A DNA stretch of 64,000 bases, from the NCBI GenBank assembly GCA_964035545.1, contig OZ037766.1, positions 9,681,722 through 9,745,721 on the forward strand, given 5' to 3'. A model generated the notes under the pieces. That model made no database searches, was not told where the DNA came from, and worked only from the letters and a program-made list of their open reading frames with translations. How positions within the stretch are numbered: position 1 is the stretch's first letter; each line of letters begins with the position of its first letter. A program made the translations under genes and the position numbers. This document shows, piece after piece, positions 26,746 to 44,100 of the stretch. The DNA is from Bugula neritina. Taxonomy: Eukaryota; Bryozoa; Gymnolaemata; Cheilostomatida; Bugulidae.

Positions 26746-28878
26746 TTGACTTTGGATATACGTACAATATGACCCAAAAGTTTTGTACTTCTGCTGTAGG
26801 CTTACAGATGTGGCATAATATTTAGCTATGAACAGAAGTTAGATTACTCCAACTTTCATCTGTAAAACCTGGATAGAATACCATGACAGCAGACAATGGT
26901 CAGCTCAAAGATTCCCAAAACTTGTCCTCTACTCAGAAAATATACACAGATCCATCTTCTGGTAATAAACTGTGTAATATTATATTATACAATATTTACA
27001 ATAAAAATTTCATTTGATTTTTGTACCATGAACAAGTTGATTTAGACTTATGAGCTTTAAATAAATATTTAGGTTTCAATTTCATAATCACTACATTTCT
27101 AACCTTATGTGTTAATGGACTTTTCATTGGTGTTTGGAAACAGTTGCATCGCTGTTGAATTAATATTGTCACGCTAGAATGTTCCATTAGGTCAAAAATA
27201 TAAAGTTTGTCAGTTGAGAGTATAAAATGATAATATATGCATTGTAATGGTTTGAATATGAACTCTACAGCTTTACTATTGTGAAGCAACCAATAAAGAT
27301 TCTTCAATGGAAACTGTTGTCCATGAGAATAGACCGATTCTCTGCTCAATAACTTCAGAAAACATTACTGAGTTCATGTTGCATATGTTAATGTTGTTTT
27401 ACCAGTTATTAAGGGGAAGATTGTCCTAACACAGTATCTAGTATAAACTAACCGATGGTTTTATAACCTTTCCCTGGTCAAGTTTCACCTTAAAGAGTCT
27501 TAACGATTATAAGGTTACTGTAGTTACTATCCCAAATACATTCCCAACACAGTTTCTCTAATCAACTAGGTTATTGACAGTTTCAAAGGTCAATGTATTG
27601 TTACTGGAAAGGAGTATAGGTTTAATTTTATAAAAGCTATTAAGTATACCTACAATCAATTCAGTTCAAGAGCAGCTAAATACAAAGAGTCATCTGCTAG
27701 TCGCTGCTTTATTTGTCACCAATGAGCTTATTGATCTGCCAACAAAGCCTCTGATTGAAGTTATTGACCACTCCAACTGCACAAGAGAACTAAATAAATT
27801 AATGCATCTATATCATGCAGTCTTGCTATGCCAATTTGTATATTACCACTTTTTATTATAAATATCTTTGCTTGCAAGTTAAACTAAAAAGTCATGAAAG
27901 TGTATGAACATAAATTCTAGAAGAATTTGCTCAATTTGCAACTGCATAAGTTTCAACTTGCAAATAGGTGACGTGCATGCATATATAATTAAACAGTTTC
28001 CTACCATAGCTTGTTACAATGAAGAATTATATGATGTACATGATGTCATATTTTTATTTATCATTCTAAATAATCAAAGATAAAAAGAATTGAAAATAAC
28101 ACAATGATTGATTTGCTAATATACCTAAATTATCCATATTCAGTAAAGTTGCTGTGGTGAGAACTAAATCAATATGAAAGTATGAGCAATGTGCAATTTG
28201 TTAGCGTATAAGAGAGAACAAAAGCACATGACTATACCAACTGATGTAGAAATTTACATTTATATAGAGTCTACTAACAACAAATAGCTAAGTACAACCA
28301 TACTTGTGCCTTGTATAGAAGCCAAATTAAAAATCTAAATTAATAAAGTTTTTATAAATTATCTATTGATCTTACTAATACAATATTATACGGTGATTTG
28401 TATAAAAGCCAGAATAGGCTCTGAAAAGAGTTGTGTAACATGCCTAGCTGCGCATGAACCAACTAAGTAGATCAATATAAAGGACAATCTATTCAACAGA
28501 ATTCAAGCTTTACATAGCAGTAGCTCTAATAAAAAACTTCTAATCAACACCTAACACATTTAAGAAAACACTGTATAATTTGTTAATTTCAAATAAAATT
28601 ATATTTTAGAAAAATCATAATAGCTTTAACAATTTTATTACTCTTGTATTGATAGCATTGTGACTTGTGAGCTTATTTCATATATTATGTCAGTCAGGCC
28701 CCTAAGAGTCTATATCAGGTTACTAAGAATGCAGCTTATAATACCAACATTCCAGCTGCGAAAAGTTCTCAAACTAGAAGGACTGGTCATACAAATCAGT
28801 TTTACAAAAAATTCTAACTCGCTATTTGAAAAATAAATGTTTTTTTAAACTTAAAATAAAATTTGTCATATTTTGTAG

Positions 28879-34584
<5,706 letters not shown>

Positions 34585-34923
34585 TAGAATTGTCATAGCT
34601 GATAATATGATAGCTTGTTGTGTAAATTATAAATACAAGTTTTTGTCATTAGATGGGGGCCAGAATTTATATTTTATTGTTTTAATGTTACAGGAATGAA
34701 AAACCAGCCAACTCAGCCATGAAATTCATCCCCATGACAAGGCTTTACCACAACTCATCCAATACACAAGCCTAAATCTTTCCAACTGTATCATAAGCAT
34801 ATTATGTAATGAAGAGTTGCCATGTTTATCGAGCTATTTTACCTTCATTTATTAAAACCCCTTCCTCATAGCATAACGTTAGATGCATATAATGTAATAA
34901 GCAGTAAGGATGTGTGTTGAGTT

Positions 34924-34929
34924 TTTATT
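34924..34929 (-). terminator. Possible poly(A) signal for PIGC
   Basis: AATAAA on the minus strand, about 115 nt beyond the PIGC stop codon. A plus-strand AATAAA that could serve ANKRD55 is at 34946-34951, so the two convergent transcripts would end within or across each other. Confidence 0.4.
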
Positions 34930-35042
34930 CTTAATATTTTTTTATAATAAACATAATTAGTATAATATGCAACACATGGGACAGTATTAGTTATCCAATA
35001 AGCATAATTAAGACATAAAAAATTCAAATAGAAGTAAAATGG

Positions 35043-36069
35043 TTACCTCTCAGCAACTACAGCTTCATCCCATGGGCCATATAAATTGTTCTTAATGGGT
35101 TGAAGGTGAATTAAAAAATACGGACAAACAAATGTTATAAAAAGAAAAAGGACAACAATCATCATTGCCAACGTTACAGTTTGGGTAGCAACCATATACA
35201 CAGACAATAAGAACAAACTTATAGACAAGAACAGATTTGAATATGGCCGAAGGTGCAATTTTAAATATCTCCTCAAGCTGGGCAACACATCAAACAGCAA
35301 CACAGAGAGCACTATTAATGAATAGCCTTGAAATAAGTGACTAAGCCTGGAGGCAAGGCAAACTGTTGCAAAAATACCAGCATTAAATGAGACAACTCCT
35401 TCATTAGAAAAGTTTAGCTGGTATATGTAGTTATGAGATATGAGGTGTACTAGCAACATTACAGTTGCCATAGCATAAATGGTGTCCGTAGAGATTGTAT
35501 CGGTGAGTGACATGAGCACGGGAGACAGGACAAAAGAAGCAGTGCAGAATATTATAACTGCCTTCATATCAAATGCATTGGAGTCACATACTCTTCTTAC
35601 CATATAACACAAGCATAAAATTCCAATAGATATTAAATTCAACACATATGGATCTAGCAATGCTTGGTTTAAATATATAAAACACATAACGAAGATGATA
35701 ACAGAATGAATTTGCTGAGTTATGCAGCCTGTATGCATAAGTAGAGAGTAATAATCATAATCCCTAACGAATAAGTTCTTTCTCATCTCTGTTAAAAACG
35801 TAGTATCCACGTAGTTGTCTGGTACACCTTGATTTTCATACAGTATTTTTACCCAAGGTTTCTTTAGTTTAATGCTCTCTCCACTATCTTCACTAAAACA
35901 AGTTAAAAAAAAACTATGCTACATTAAACAAAACTGTATTAGAGAAATTGAAGTATTAAATCAATTGTCAAATGTTCATTAGTTGCATAAGTAAAGCATT
36001 ACTTATTAATTTACACTTTATTTCCTTCACATGGAGTACCTACCACAGTCTAGAAAACTCTCCATTCAT
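35043..36069 (-). CDS. PIGC: Phosphatidylinositol N-acetylglucosaminyltransferase subunit C
   Basis: PIGC is a membrane subunit of GPI-GlcNAc transferase, which makes the first intermediate of GPI anchors on the ER membrane. Two coding exons, 36069-36044 and 35892-35043, give 291 residues (human PIGC is about 297). Diagnostic parts: the N-terminal W.K.LYE.Q..PDNYVD, then FSPV-type SFVLSPVLMSLTD followed by STDTIYAM..VMLL.HLI, FNAGIFATVCLASRLSH, and the C-terminal NLYGPWDEAV. Several hydrophobic membrane segments lie between. The start at 36067-36069 is chosen because the conserved N-terminus lies upstream of any in-frame ATG in the main exon, and the tiny 26-nt exon part joins it in phase with good GT/AG sites. 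That start lies 12 nt after the stop codon of the small ORF at 36082-36650, inside the same exon. Confidence 0.95.
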
Positions 36070-36081
36070 GTTTAAAATGAT

Positions 36082-36650
36082 TTAGTTTTGTGTATTATTA
36101 ACAGGTGAGAATGCCTTATGTTTCTCTCCTTGTGCTTTAGCCTTTTCCTTAGCCTCTAGTTTTTTTATCAGATCCTTTCGCCGATTTCCAATAACATTAT
36201 TTCTGGCAGCAATAAAGGCAAACAGACCACTAGATACAACTATAGCCCTGCAAATAAAGCATTACTTACAGAGAACTGAACAACTCAATAAATGTATGGA
36301 TTCATCTCAAAATCACTTTTTAATACTTATGTCTTTAAATAATGTTAGTTGCACAAAAGAAACAAGAAATACTTTTACCCGGCACAGTTTGGATGCATTT
36401 TGAAAACATACAACAAATTTACGCAACTATTATAGGCACATGAAAATCATTTAGCTATTATGCAATGTACTATATGCCTAATGCTAATTTTAAAATATAA
36501 AAAACAAGTACCCATTCAATGAAGGGCACCTTGTCACTTATAATATTTGAAAGTGTTTAGCAAAATTTTGAAAATAACAGAAATCTGCTATACTAACCAT
36601 CCAATGTTCACCTTCGTCAGGGGTGACAGGCTCCGCAATTGTTTTAGCAT
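36082..36650 (-). CDS. Small single-pass membrane protein ORF upstream of PIGC
   Basis: Exons 36650-36598 and 36247-36082 (TAA) join in phase to give 72 residues. Residues 1-13 are short and basic, about 14-32 form one hydrophobic segment (VNIGWAIVVSSGLFAFIAA), and the rest is a highly charged Lys/Glu-rich tail. An inner mitochondrial or ER single-pass topology is plausible but inferred. I do not recognise the family. It is transcribed with PIGC by inference: the exon 36247-36044 continues without a splice acceptor through the TAA, a 12-nt spacer and the PIGC ATG. The ORF and PIGC are in the same frame. An upstream ATG at 36653-36655 in another frame is followed at once by a stop. Confidence 0.7.
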
Positions 36651-37539
36651 CTCATTGAGGGTAAAACACAACTATACCAGCCAAACACTAAATCAAAAAG
36701 TAATAACAATATAATTGATAGTAAACCATATTGCCCAAAACAATGTTTACTATAAAACTTTTAGAATACTCATATACCTGAAAGCAAAATCTTAAAAGAA
36801 CGTTGAATGATTGCATTATTGTCGATTGTAAGGAATTTGATAGATACTTTGAATGGGCACACACCAAAAAAGAACATTGGACACCTTCAAAATTACATGT
36901 AATCATATTAATTTCTACAGCTTTATGAAATTTTTTTACACTCTGTTGAATCTTTGTATCCTCTCACAAAAAGCTAACATCATATTACTTAAAAATGACT
37001 ATTGTCTTATCAAATTATAGATATATGATTTAAAATACCCTTTTAGATTTTGGAATGTCGAATGCCACCCTTACAGTTATGATGCAAATAGCCTACAGTA
37101 AGCAAAGTAAAAAAGTTGCATATATCATACAGTATACAGCCTTAAAGACATGGGATGAAGCTATAAAACTGGTGCTGGAGGATAGCTATTACTTATGTTC
37201 ATAGTATCAGATAATGTGGGTATGATAATTAATACTATAACAGTAAAAATTATGGAATATGGCGATAATTGTCAACTGCCAGTGTGAGTAGCATGATAGA
37301 CTCTTGAACCGCACAACTACAAAGTTTACAAATTCTGAAGGCCAGTTAAAACTTCAAAGTGAAAATCAAATACCGAAATTACAAACAGATAGAAATGCAA
37401 AACTAAAGCAAAGCTCAAAGAAAAAGTTTCGTAACTTATTAAATGTACTGAAATTGTAAATTATTTAAAATTAAACTAATGGTTACTGTGTTTCCAAATA
37501 TGAAATAACACTTAGGTTTAAACACTCAACAGCAATTGT
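36651..37539. other. Upstream flank of the small ORF/PIGC gene
   Basis: AT-rich sequence without supported genes or clear repeats; it should contain the promoter of the minus-strand gene. Confidence 0.5.
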
Positions 37540-40500
37540 AAGGCTAACAGACACAATGACACTTAACGCCAACAGTAACGTTATGTCAGTAACTTTACTC
37601 GCCTAATTAGTTTATTGATTTTAAATGTATGTAATACTAATAATTGATGAAGTACTAACTAGAAGAGTAAGTATAATTACTACTATAGTGATAGTCTATA
37701 ACTAATAAGTGATAACGAATAATGTAAAACTACAAGTAGTAGTACATCTCAACAACTACAAGATGAACAGCAACTCTAAGAGTAGGTACTTGTAGTTGTA
37801 ATCGTAGCATGTGCAAAGCCAAATGCCAATGAATATCGCAAATATAAACTTAAAGTAAAGGTCGGAGATAAGAAAAATGTTATAAATATAATAATTATTA
37901 TTTATAATCATTATCATTATGATAATGATTATCATATTCATATTGAATATTCTACCAGAGTAAAAGTACGGTCATACTTATACTTTATAGTTATAGTTAG
38001 TGAGCTAAAGTAGCTTACATTTTTATTTTGATGCTTAGTAATAGTTTCAGCTTGAGTTACAGCTACATGAACCGCTTGAAAGCAACTAAATCTGAGTTAA
38101 GTAAGTGAGTTTGACTTTGAGTAAAAAAGTCACATTCAGTTTCACTGCTGAAGTCAAACTCAAACTAAAAAACTTGTAGACTAGTACTAGTACTAGTACT
38201 AGTAGTAGTAGTAGTACTAGTAGTAGTAGTACTAAAAGCAAATGCTACTACTACTACTAGTACTACTACTACTAGTTTTACTAAACTTGTTAATTTAAAC
38301 CAAGTTAAAGTTACAAACTACTCATGCTCAAACTTAGTTATTGGTACCGGCTCTGACAATTCACCCCCTGTAACATTCAAAATGAATAAAATTATGTAAT
38401 AATATTATATAAGTACAATTTGTTAAATGAAAACGACTAACTTCAATTCTACAGCACATTTAGATTTTAATATTTTGGATCATGATATTTACTGTGTGTA
38501 CACTATTTTCAGACTATTTTCATAGCCCAAAATCATGGAATGAATAAGGGTCTGTTTGCAAAATAGTTGTTACATTGCAACTATTATTAAGAAGATAACT
38601 CTATATGTCAGCGTTCTACTGAAATAGTTATCTTTCCACGTCAGTCATATTACCCAAGTTGTTAATATGAACACTTAATATCAATAATGGTTCACAGGCT
38701 AACTTTCAAAGATGGATGGCTGCATCACGTTGAGATATTATTTGCGATCACTCACACTGTCACTGTAATAGTAATAACTGATAAGCCATATACATGAAAT
38801 TTGATAACCTGGCTGCAAATTTAGAAAAAAACAATGCGTAGTAATTCATGCGATAGATTAAATTCTCTCAGATTGCTCTGCGTTTACTCTTTACATAATC
38901 AGTGATAATGATTATGATAATCATATCACTCAATCTCATAACTTATTCACTGTTACTGTTACACTTACACTTACTGTAACTGTTAGTGTTAGTGTTACAG
39001 TGTTAGACTTAGTGTTACAGACTAAGTTACACTGTTACTGTTAGTGTTACACTTACACTTAGTCTTACACTTACAGTTAGTCTAACTCAAAGTAACTGTA
39101 AGACTAAGTGTTACACTTACAGTTACTGTTACTGTTAGACTTAGTGTTACTGCAAAGTCAGGAAGTGTAAACTTATGCAAAATCAAAATGTAGGAACTAG
39201 GATCAGGATGGCCTGATGGGTGATGGCTCATATTTATTATTTATAATCATAGTAATAGTGATTTTGGTAGTGATACTCTAATAGTATGCTCATACTGGTA
39301 AGTGATACTGATAGTGATAGTCAAATTCAATGTCATAGTGATAGTCACTATCAGTATCATAATGATAATGATACTCATACTGTCATACTCATAGTCATAG
39401 TAGTAGTACTTAGTAGTCATAGTTATACTGATACTCGTAGTCATTGACTGGTCCAATGAGTTACACTTCGAATTACACTTACTCTTAGTCTTACAGTCAG
39501 TGTGAGTGTCACAGTTGTACTTAGTCATTGACACTCACACCGAGTCCAAGTTACTGTTATGCTTAGAGTTGGTGTCACTGTCAATGTGACTGCATGTGAA
39601 ACTGAGTGTGAGTGAAAGGAATAATTATAATATGAATAACTGATGATTGATGATCATGATAAATTCATTTAGATCATTTGATGAATGCTACTAATAAGTA
39701 ATAATGCTACTCTAATTCACAGTCATACCGTTAGCTACTGACTGAGAATCTGATTGACAGACTTAGTCATACTCATAGTGACTACTCGGATTAAAATTAA
39801 AGATAAATCTGTTTAGTATAATTTTAAGTATAAATTAAACTATAGCTAAAAGTAATAACAATAGTAATAGTATAAGTATAAGTACAATAATATTAATAAG
39901 ATTAATACTCAATATTAATAGTAATAATAATACTAATACTGTAATAGTGTAATAGTTATAGTAGTACCAACTCTAAGGCAATGCAATACTCAGTAGCCGA
40001 TAAGCAATAAATATAATTAATTAATTATAATAATAATAATTCTAATAGTAATACTAATAGTAATTAATGCTACCAATTATACTTATTGTGATAGTATTAC
40101 TATTACTATTATGGTGGTAGTAATACTAATAGTAATAGTAATGCTAATAGTAATACTAATACTTATAGAGTTATGGTGATAGAGTAGTACTAATAGTTAT
40201 AGTAAATGTAACAGTAATAGTTATAGATCCATTAATACTAATAGTAATATTAAGCCTAATTGCTAATGGAGTAATAGTGAAACTGAATCAAAGTTTTGTA
40301 CTGGGTCTTGTAGTTCTAGTAAAAGTTAGTAACTGTAATCCTAATATATATAGAATTAGAGTTACTTTTAGAGATTTTACTGATATTAATACTCATTGTT
40401 ATGAAATGGGTCAAGTGCGGTCGGCAGTATAAATACAATACTAGTAGTGTAGTAGTGTAGTGAAAGTCACAATACTTAGGCGTTAACTATGTCTTATACC

Positions 40501-40640
40501 AGAAATAGGATGTATAATTAAGCATTAAGTTTAGTATAGTATTATAAATATCACTATACTTTATACCAAGTTACACTTACATTCGTAGTTATACTAAGTA
40601 CCAAGTATAACTGTTGTATAATATTTGCAGGGATACTATT
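37540..40640. repeat. Domain of degenerate strand-symmetric hexamer/trinucleotide repeats
   Basis: About 3 kb is dominated by 6-bp words of the form (C/G)TTA(C/G)(A/T), as in GTTACA, CTTACT, GTTAGT (38940-39160), then GATAGT/CATACT/CATAGT words (39240-39440), then AATAGT/AATACT words (39840-40260). Words and their complements alternate, so the strands look alike and many local hairpins are possible. No coding sequence is supported. Short open frames here are by-products of the repeat. Confidence 0.8.
38180..38278. repeat. (AGT)n / (ACT)n snap-back repeat
   Basis: A run of AGT and ACT-AGT triplets is followed after a ~15-nt spacer by an inverted run of CTA/ACT triplets, giving a near-perfect long hairpin inside the repeat domain. 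Confidence 0.85.
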
Positions 40641-41196
40641 AACCTGGAAGCAAAATCGATTATAATTTTTTTATGGGTATTCACTACGCATTCTTATTGC
40701 ATTGAAATTTAATCTCCTATTGCAAAGTCTATTCTTACACTTGTAGTTATTTTGATTTTTTATTTCATCTAACTTTTTTTCTAAATACCTAAGAGTAATT
40801 TAGTAATTTTTTTTAACATTAGTGTAGCTATAATTTGCTATCTGATTTGCTTTTTGATTTTAGACTGCATCGGTCTGTTTTTATCGATGCATTAAAGTGT
40901 TCGGCATGTCAAATGAAAAAAATTGCCTTTGGTTTTGAATCAGTTGATTAACTGAGTTGTTTTACTTGTTGCAAAAGCTACTCACCAGAATTATTGTTAT
41001 ATTGATTAGCAATGTACCAATTTCCAAATAGTTTTTTAAAATTTTCATTGATGAATCTGGCTAAATTCTTTTAACTTTTATCTAAATTATGCAAGTGAAT
41101 TTGTTGATAAGTTTGACCAAACCCATTATTGGATAGCTATTTTAACACTCCTATCGTTATATTTTAATGCGGTTGAAGGTGACGACGTTAACAAAC
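40641..41196. other. Presumed promoter and 5' UTR of DCAF1
   Basis: The repetitive pattern stops near 40640 and ordinary AT-rich sequence follows up to the DCAF1 start. I see no clear TATA box or initiator that I could support. Confidence 0.4.
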
Positions 41197-44100
41197 ATGC
41201 CAAGCTCTTCTAATCAAATTGATGCCTTAGCTGCTACAGCTGCTTTAATGGAAAGATGGAACAGAGAATGTTACCAGGGATCTGCAACACCCATTGAGAT
41301 ATTGAAGTCTCTTTGTGAGGTTAGTTGAGGCTCTATTCTAGCTGATTTATTTAGAAGTTTTTTTGGAAAGTTAGGTTTCCTTTGGTTTTTTGCAATGTGT
41401 GCAAATATGCAGATGATAGAGGCCAGGAAAAAGTAAACTTATGTAAAGCTGTATTCCTAGTTAAACTGTCTTGCTGAATACAATTGTTCAGATTTTAAAA
41501 GATATTTTGTTAAATTTTAGTTCATGGCTAACACAACAAGGGTTTTTCTATCTAAGATAATACCTGAAATTCTATTGAAACAGTAAACCGATTTCATGAT
41601 TATGGGTCATTGTACTTCACTTAGTACACACTGACACATGTAGATCAGAAATTTAAATAGGCTCAAATTTCATGAAAATGTAACATTTAGCAGTATTTTT
41701 CTATGCTGATTTCAAATATGTGTAGAAAAAAAATTGTAAAAATTTTATAAGCCATGCAAAAGTGAAAATATTCAGTTTGTACAAAATAAAGTAATATGAC
41801 CCTTATAGCAATTACGACTTGATCCTGTAAGCAATAATTTTATCAAAACTAATTTCTCTCCAGCTCTGCGTAGGTTTTCAGTCTTGTCCCAGAACATAAC
41901 TAAAGCCGTTTGGTATTTTGTATTTTTGAAACTCATTTTTTTCTTTTTGGCACATGTTATAAGCGTCATAGCTAAATTACTTTAGAAAATAAAAAAAAAT
42001 TGAAGCAAAGTTACTCATGCTTATAACTTTAGTGAGAGGAAATTCTAATGGGAAACTGAACAATGACATCTCTGAGCTGTATAATAAAGTAGATTCATCT
42101 TTCACCGTTGTTGTAGATTGTGGAGCAGCAAACTGAAGCATATTTTAAAACAGATCCAGATCCTTTTGATGACCGACATCCAGGCCGCGCTGATCCTAAT
42201 TGTACTCTCGGACATGTTCTTAAAATGATTTTAAAAAATGATGATTTTATTCGTTCGGTTAGCACTATAGAGTTATCTCACCAAAAATTAGAAAATCTTT
42301 GTTTTCATTTTTAATTTAGCATTGCGATATGACAACCATTGGAGTATACATATTAGATCCTCTATTAAATGCTAGATATTTGTTAATTGTAATTGTATCT
42401 TATTATATCTCATATTGTTATCTCAATCAAATAACAATGATTTTGTTTAGCTGAACCATTTTTAGTTTCAAATCAAATTTAAAGTAACATTTTTTATTAT
42501 TAGACTCATTAGATATAAGACTGAAATTAAATAAGAAATGAAAGCCTAGTTTACAGAGAAATTTTACGATGTTTTTTTATTGCTTTTATTAATATTTGGT
42601 TTGAAAAAGTAAATTTACTTTTGGATGAAAAGATCAAAATTGAGCTCTATTTTTAAATTGGGGAGTTTTATGCTTGATTTTCTATATACTTGATAGTGAC
42701 ACATATTTCTTGCAGATTTCGCACACATATTTTTCAAGGGATCAGAGTGACCTAAATGTGATTACCTGCAGGGTCTTACTTAATCTTATGCCAGGACTAG
42801 AGGCGTCTGCTGTGTTTAAAGATGAGGTAATATCCGTAGAGGCCATTACTCCATGTTAAAATAGCATTTCCTGTTTCAGGTCTGGCCAAGTCATTACTGT
42901 ATCTAATTTTAAGTCTGTTGCCAAATCATCAAAATTAACTGACATTCGCACATAAAGTTGGGCTGCTGTTTTGCTTTCGTTGTTTTTAAACTGACAGGCT
43001 TAGCAGGTTATGCTGTAGAGAAATCTGCTTCTAGCATTCATTAGTCGCTCAGACTCAGACTTATTTTTCTCTATTGTTCTGTAAATTTTATATAAAGTAA
43101 CTAATGCTTTTTGACTTTTCAAGTACTAACTAATAAATTGATACTGACTTTGATATATCTCTTTGATATATTACTGTGATATATTTCTGAATTAATATAG
43201 ACTAGCAGTGTTAACAAGTTCTTTCGCTGGGCTGAAGGAAGAAATGATCAACTTAAATCTTATTCTATTGGAATTTTATCGTATATTATGGAATGCCAAG
43301 AAAATGCCTCCGTCTACAAAGAGCAGAACCACAAACTGGTAAGGAAAGTGCAACGCAAATATTGGATGAAAATTTTAAAATTTTGATTTTTTTGTTTGTT
43401 TGTTTTTTGTTTGTTTTTTTTTTGTTATGAGCAGATATTTTGGTAAATATTTAATAGGCATTTACAGTGTAAATTTTTAATGTTTAATTTGAGTAACTTT
43501 AGCATCCGAGTTAATAGCTTATTTCAATATATATGTTGCTAGGTACCAATACTAATGAAGCAGCTGCATAGCATTATAGATGAGAGAAAGAAATCCAGCT
43601 CTAAAACTAACCGACCCTTCTCTCAGTTTGCTAGCTCCAGTGAAAATACTGGTGCTGCTGTCATGGATACTGGAGATATACAAACAAACACACATGGCTG
43701 CGCATTGCCTGACCACGTATTAGCTGACAGTACAGCAAGTGAGTTTTTGTATCGGAAACTTTAAGTTTTCTAGCATATATAGCATATCTGTTGGTATATA
43801 GTATAGCATATATGTTAATATATAGTATAGCATATATGTTACTCGTAGTATATAGTATAGCATATCTGTTAGTATATAGTGTAGCATATCTGTTAGCATA
43901 TAGTACAGCATATCTGTTAGAATATAGTACAGCATATCTGTTAGAATATAGTACAGCATATCTGTTAGTATGCTGTTGCTGCTGATTGCTATATTTGTTG
44001 AAAGCTTATATCGATAGCCTCAAATTGTGATTTCGGTGGTAATATATTTAAATGGAATATATAGCATAGATGTCTAACTCAAGAATGAACCTAGATTTAA

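Larger units (their letters stand above)
22159..28878. other. Intergenic region between P450 and ANKRD55
   Basis: No gene is supported here. It contains the P450 3' flank, a (TA)n run at about 23341-23360, the MITE at 23850-24193 and a SINE at 26513-26745. The first exon(s) and promoter of ANKRD55 must lie in its right part, but no start exon could be recognised. Confidence 0.6.

Noticed and set aside
38940-39160. TTAC/TTAG-rich hexamers considered as interstitial telomere sequence
   Set aside because: Units are TTACAC/TTAGTG on both strands, not TTAGGG, and show strand mixing that telomere arrays lack.
39247-39534. 95-codon minus-strand open frame in the repeat domain
   Set aside because: Composition (Met/Ser/Thr/Ile/Tyr runs) follows the hexamer repeat; no splice or domain evidence.
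41167-41196. Upstream in-frame ATG for DCAF1
   Set aside because: Weaker context (T at -3) than the ATG at 41197; it would only add ten residues not resembling the family.
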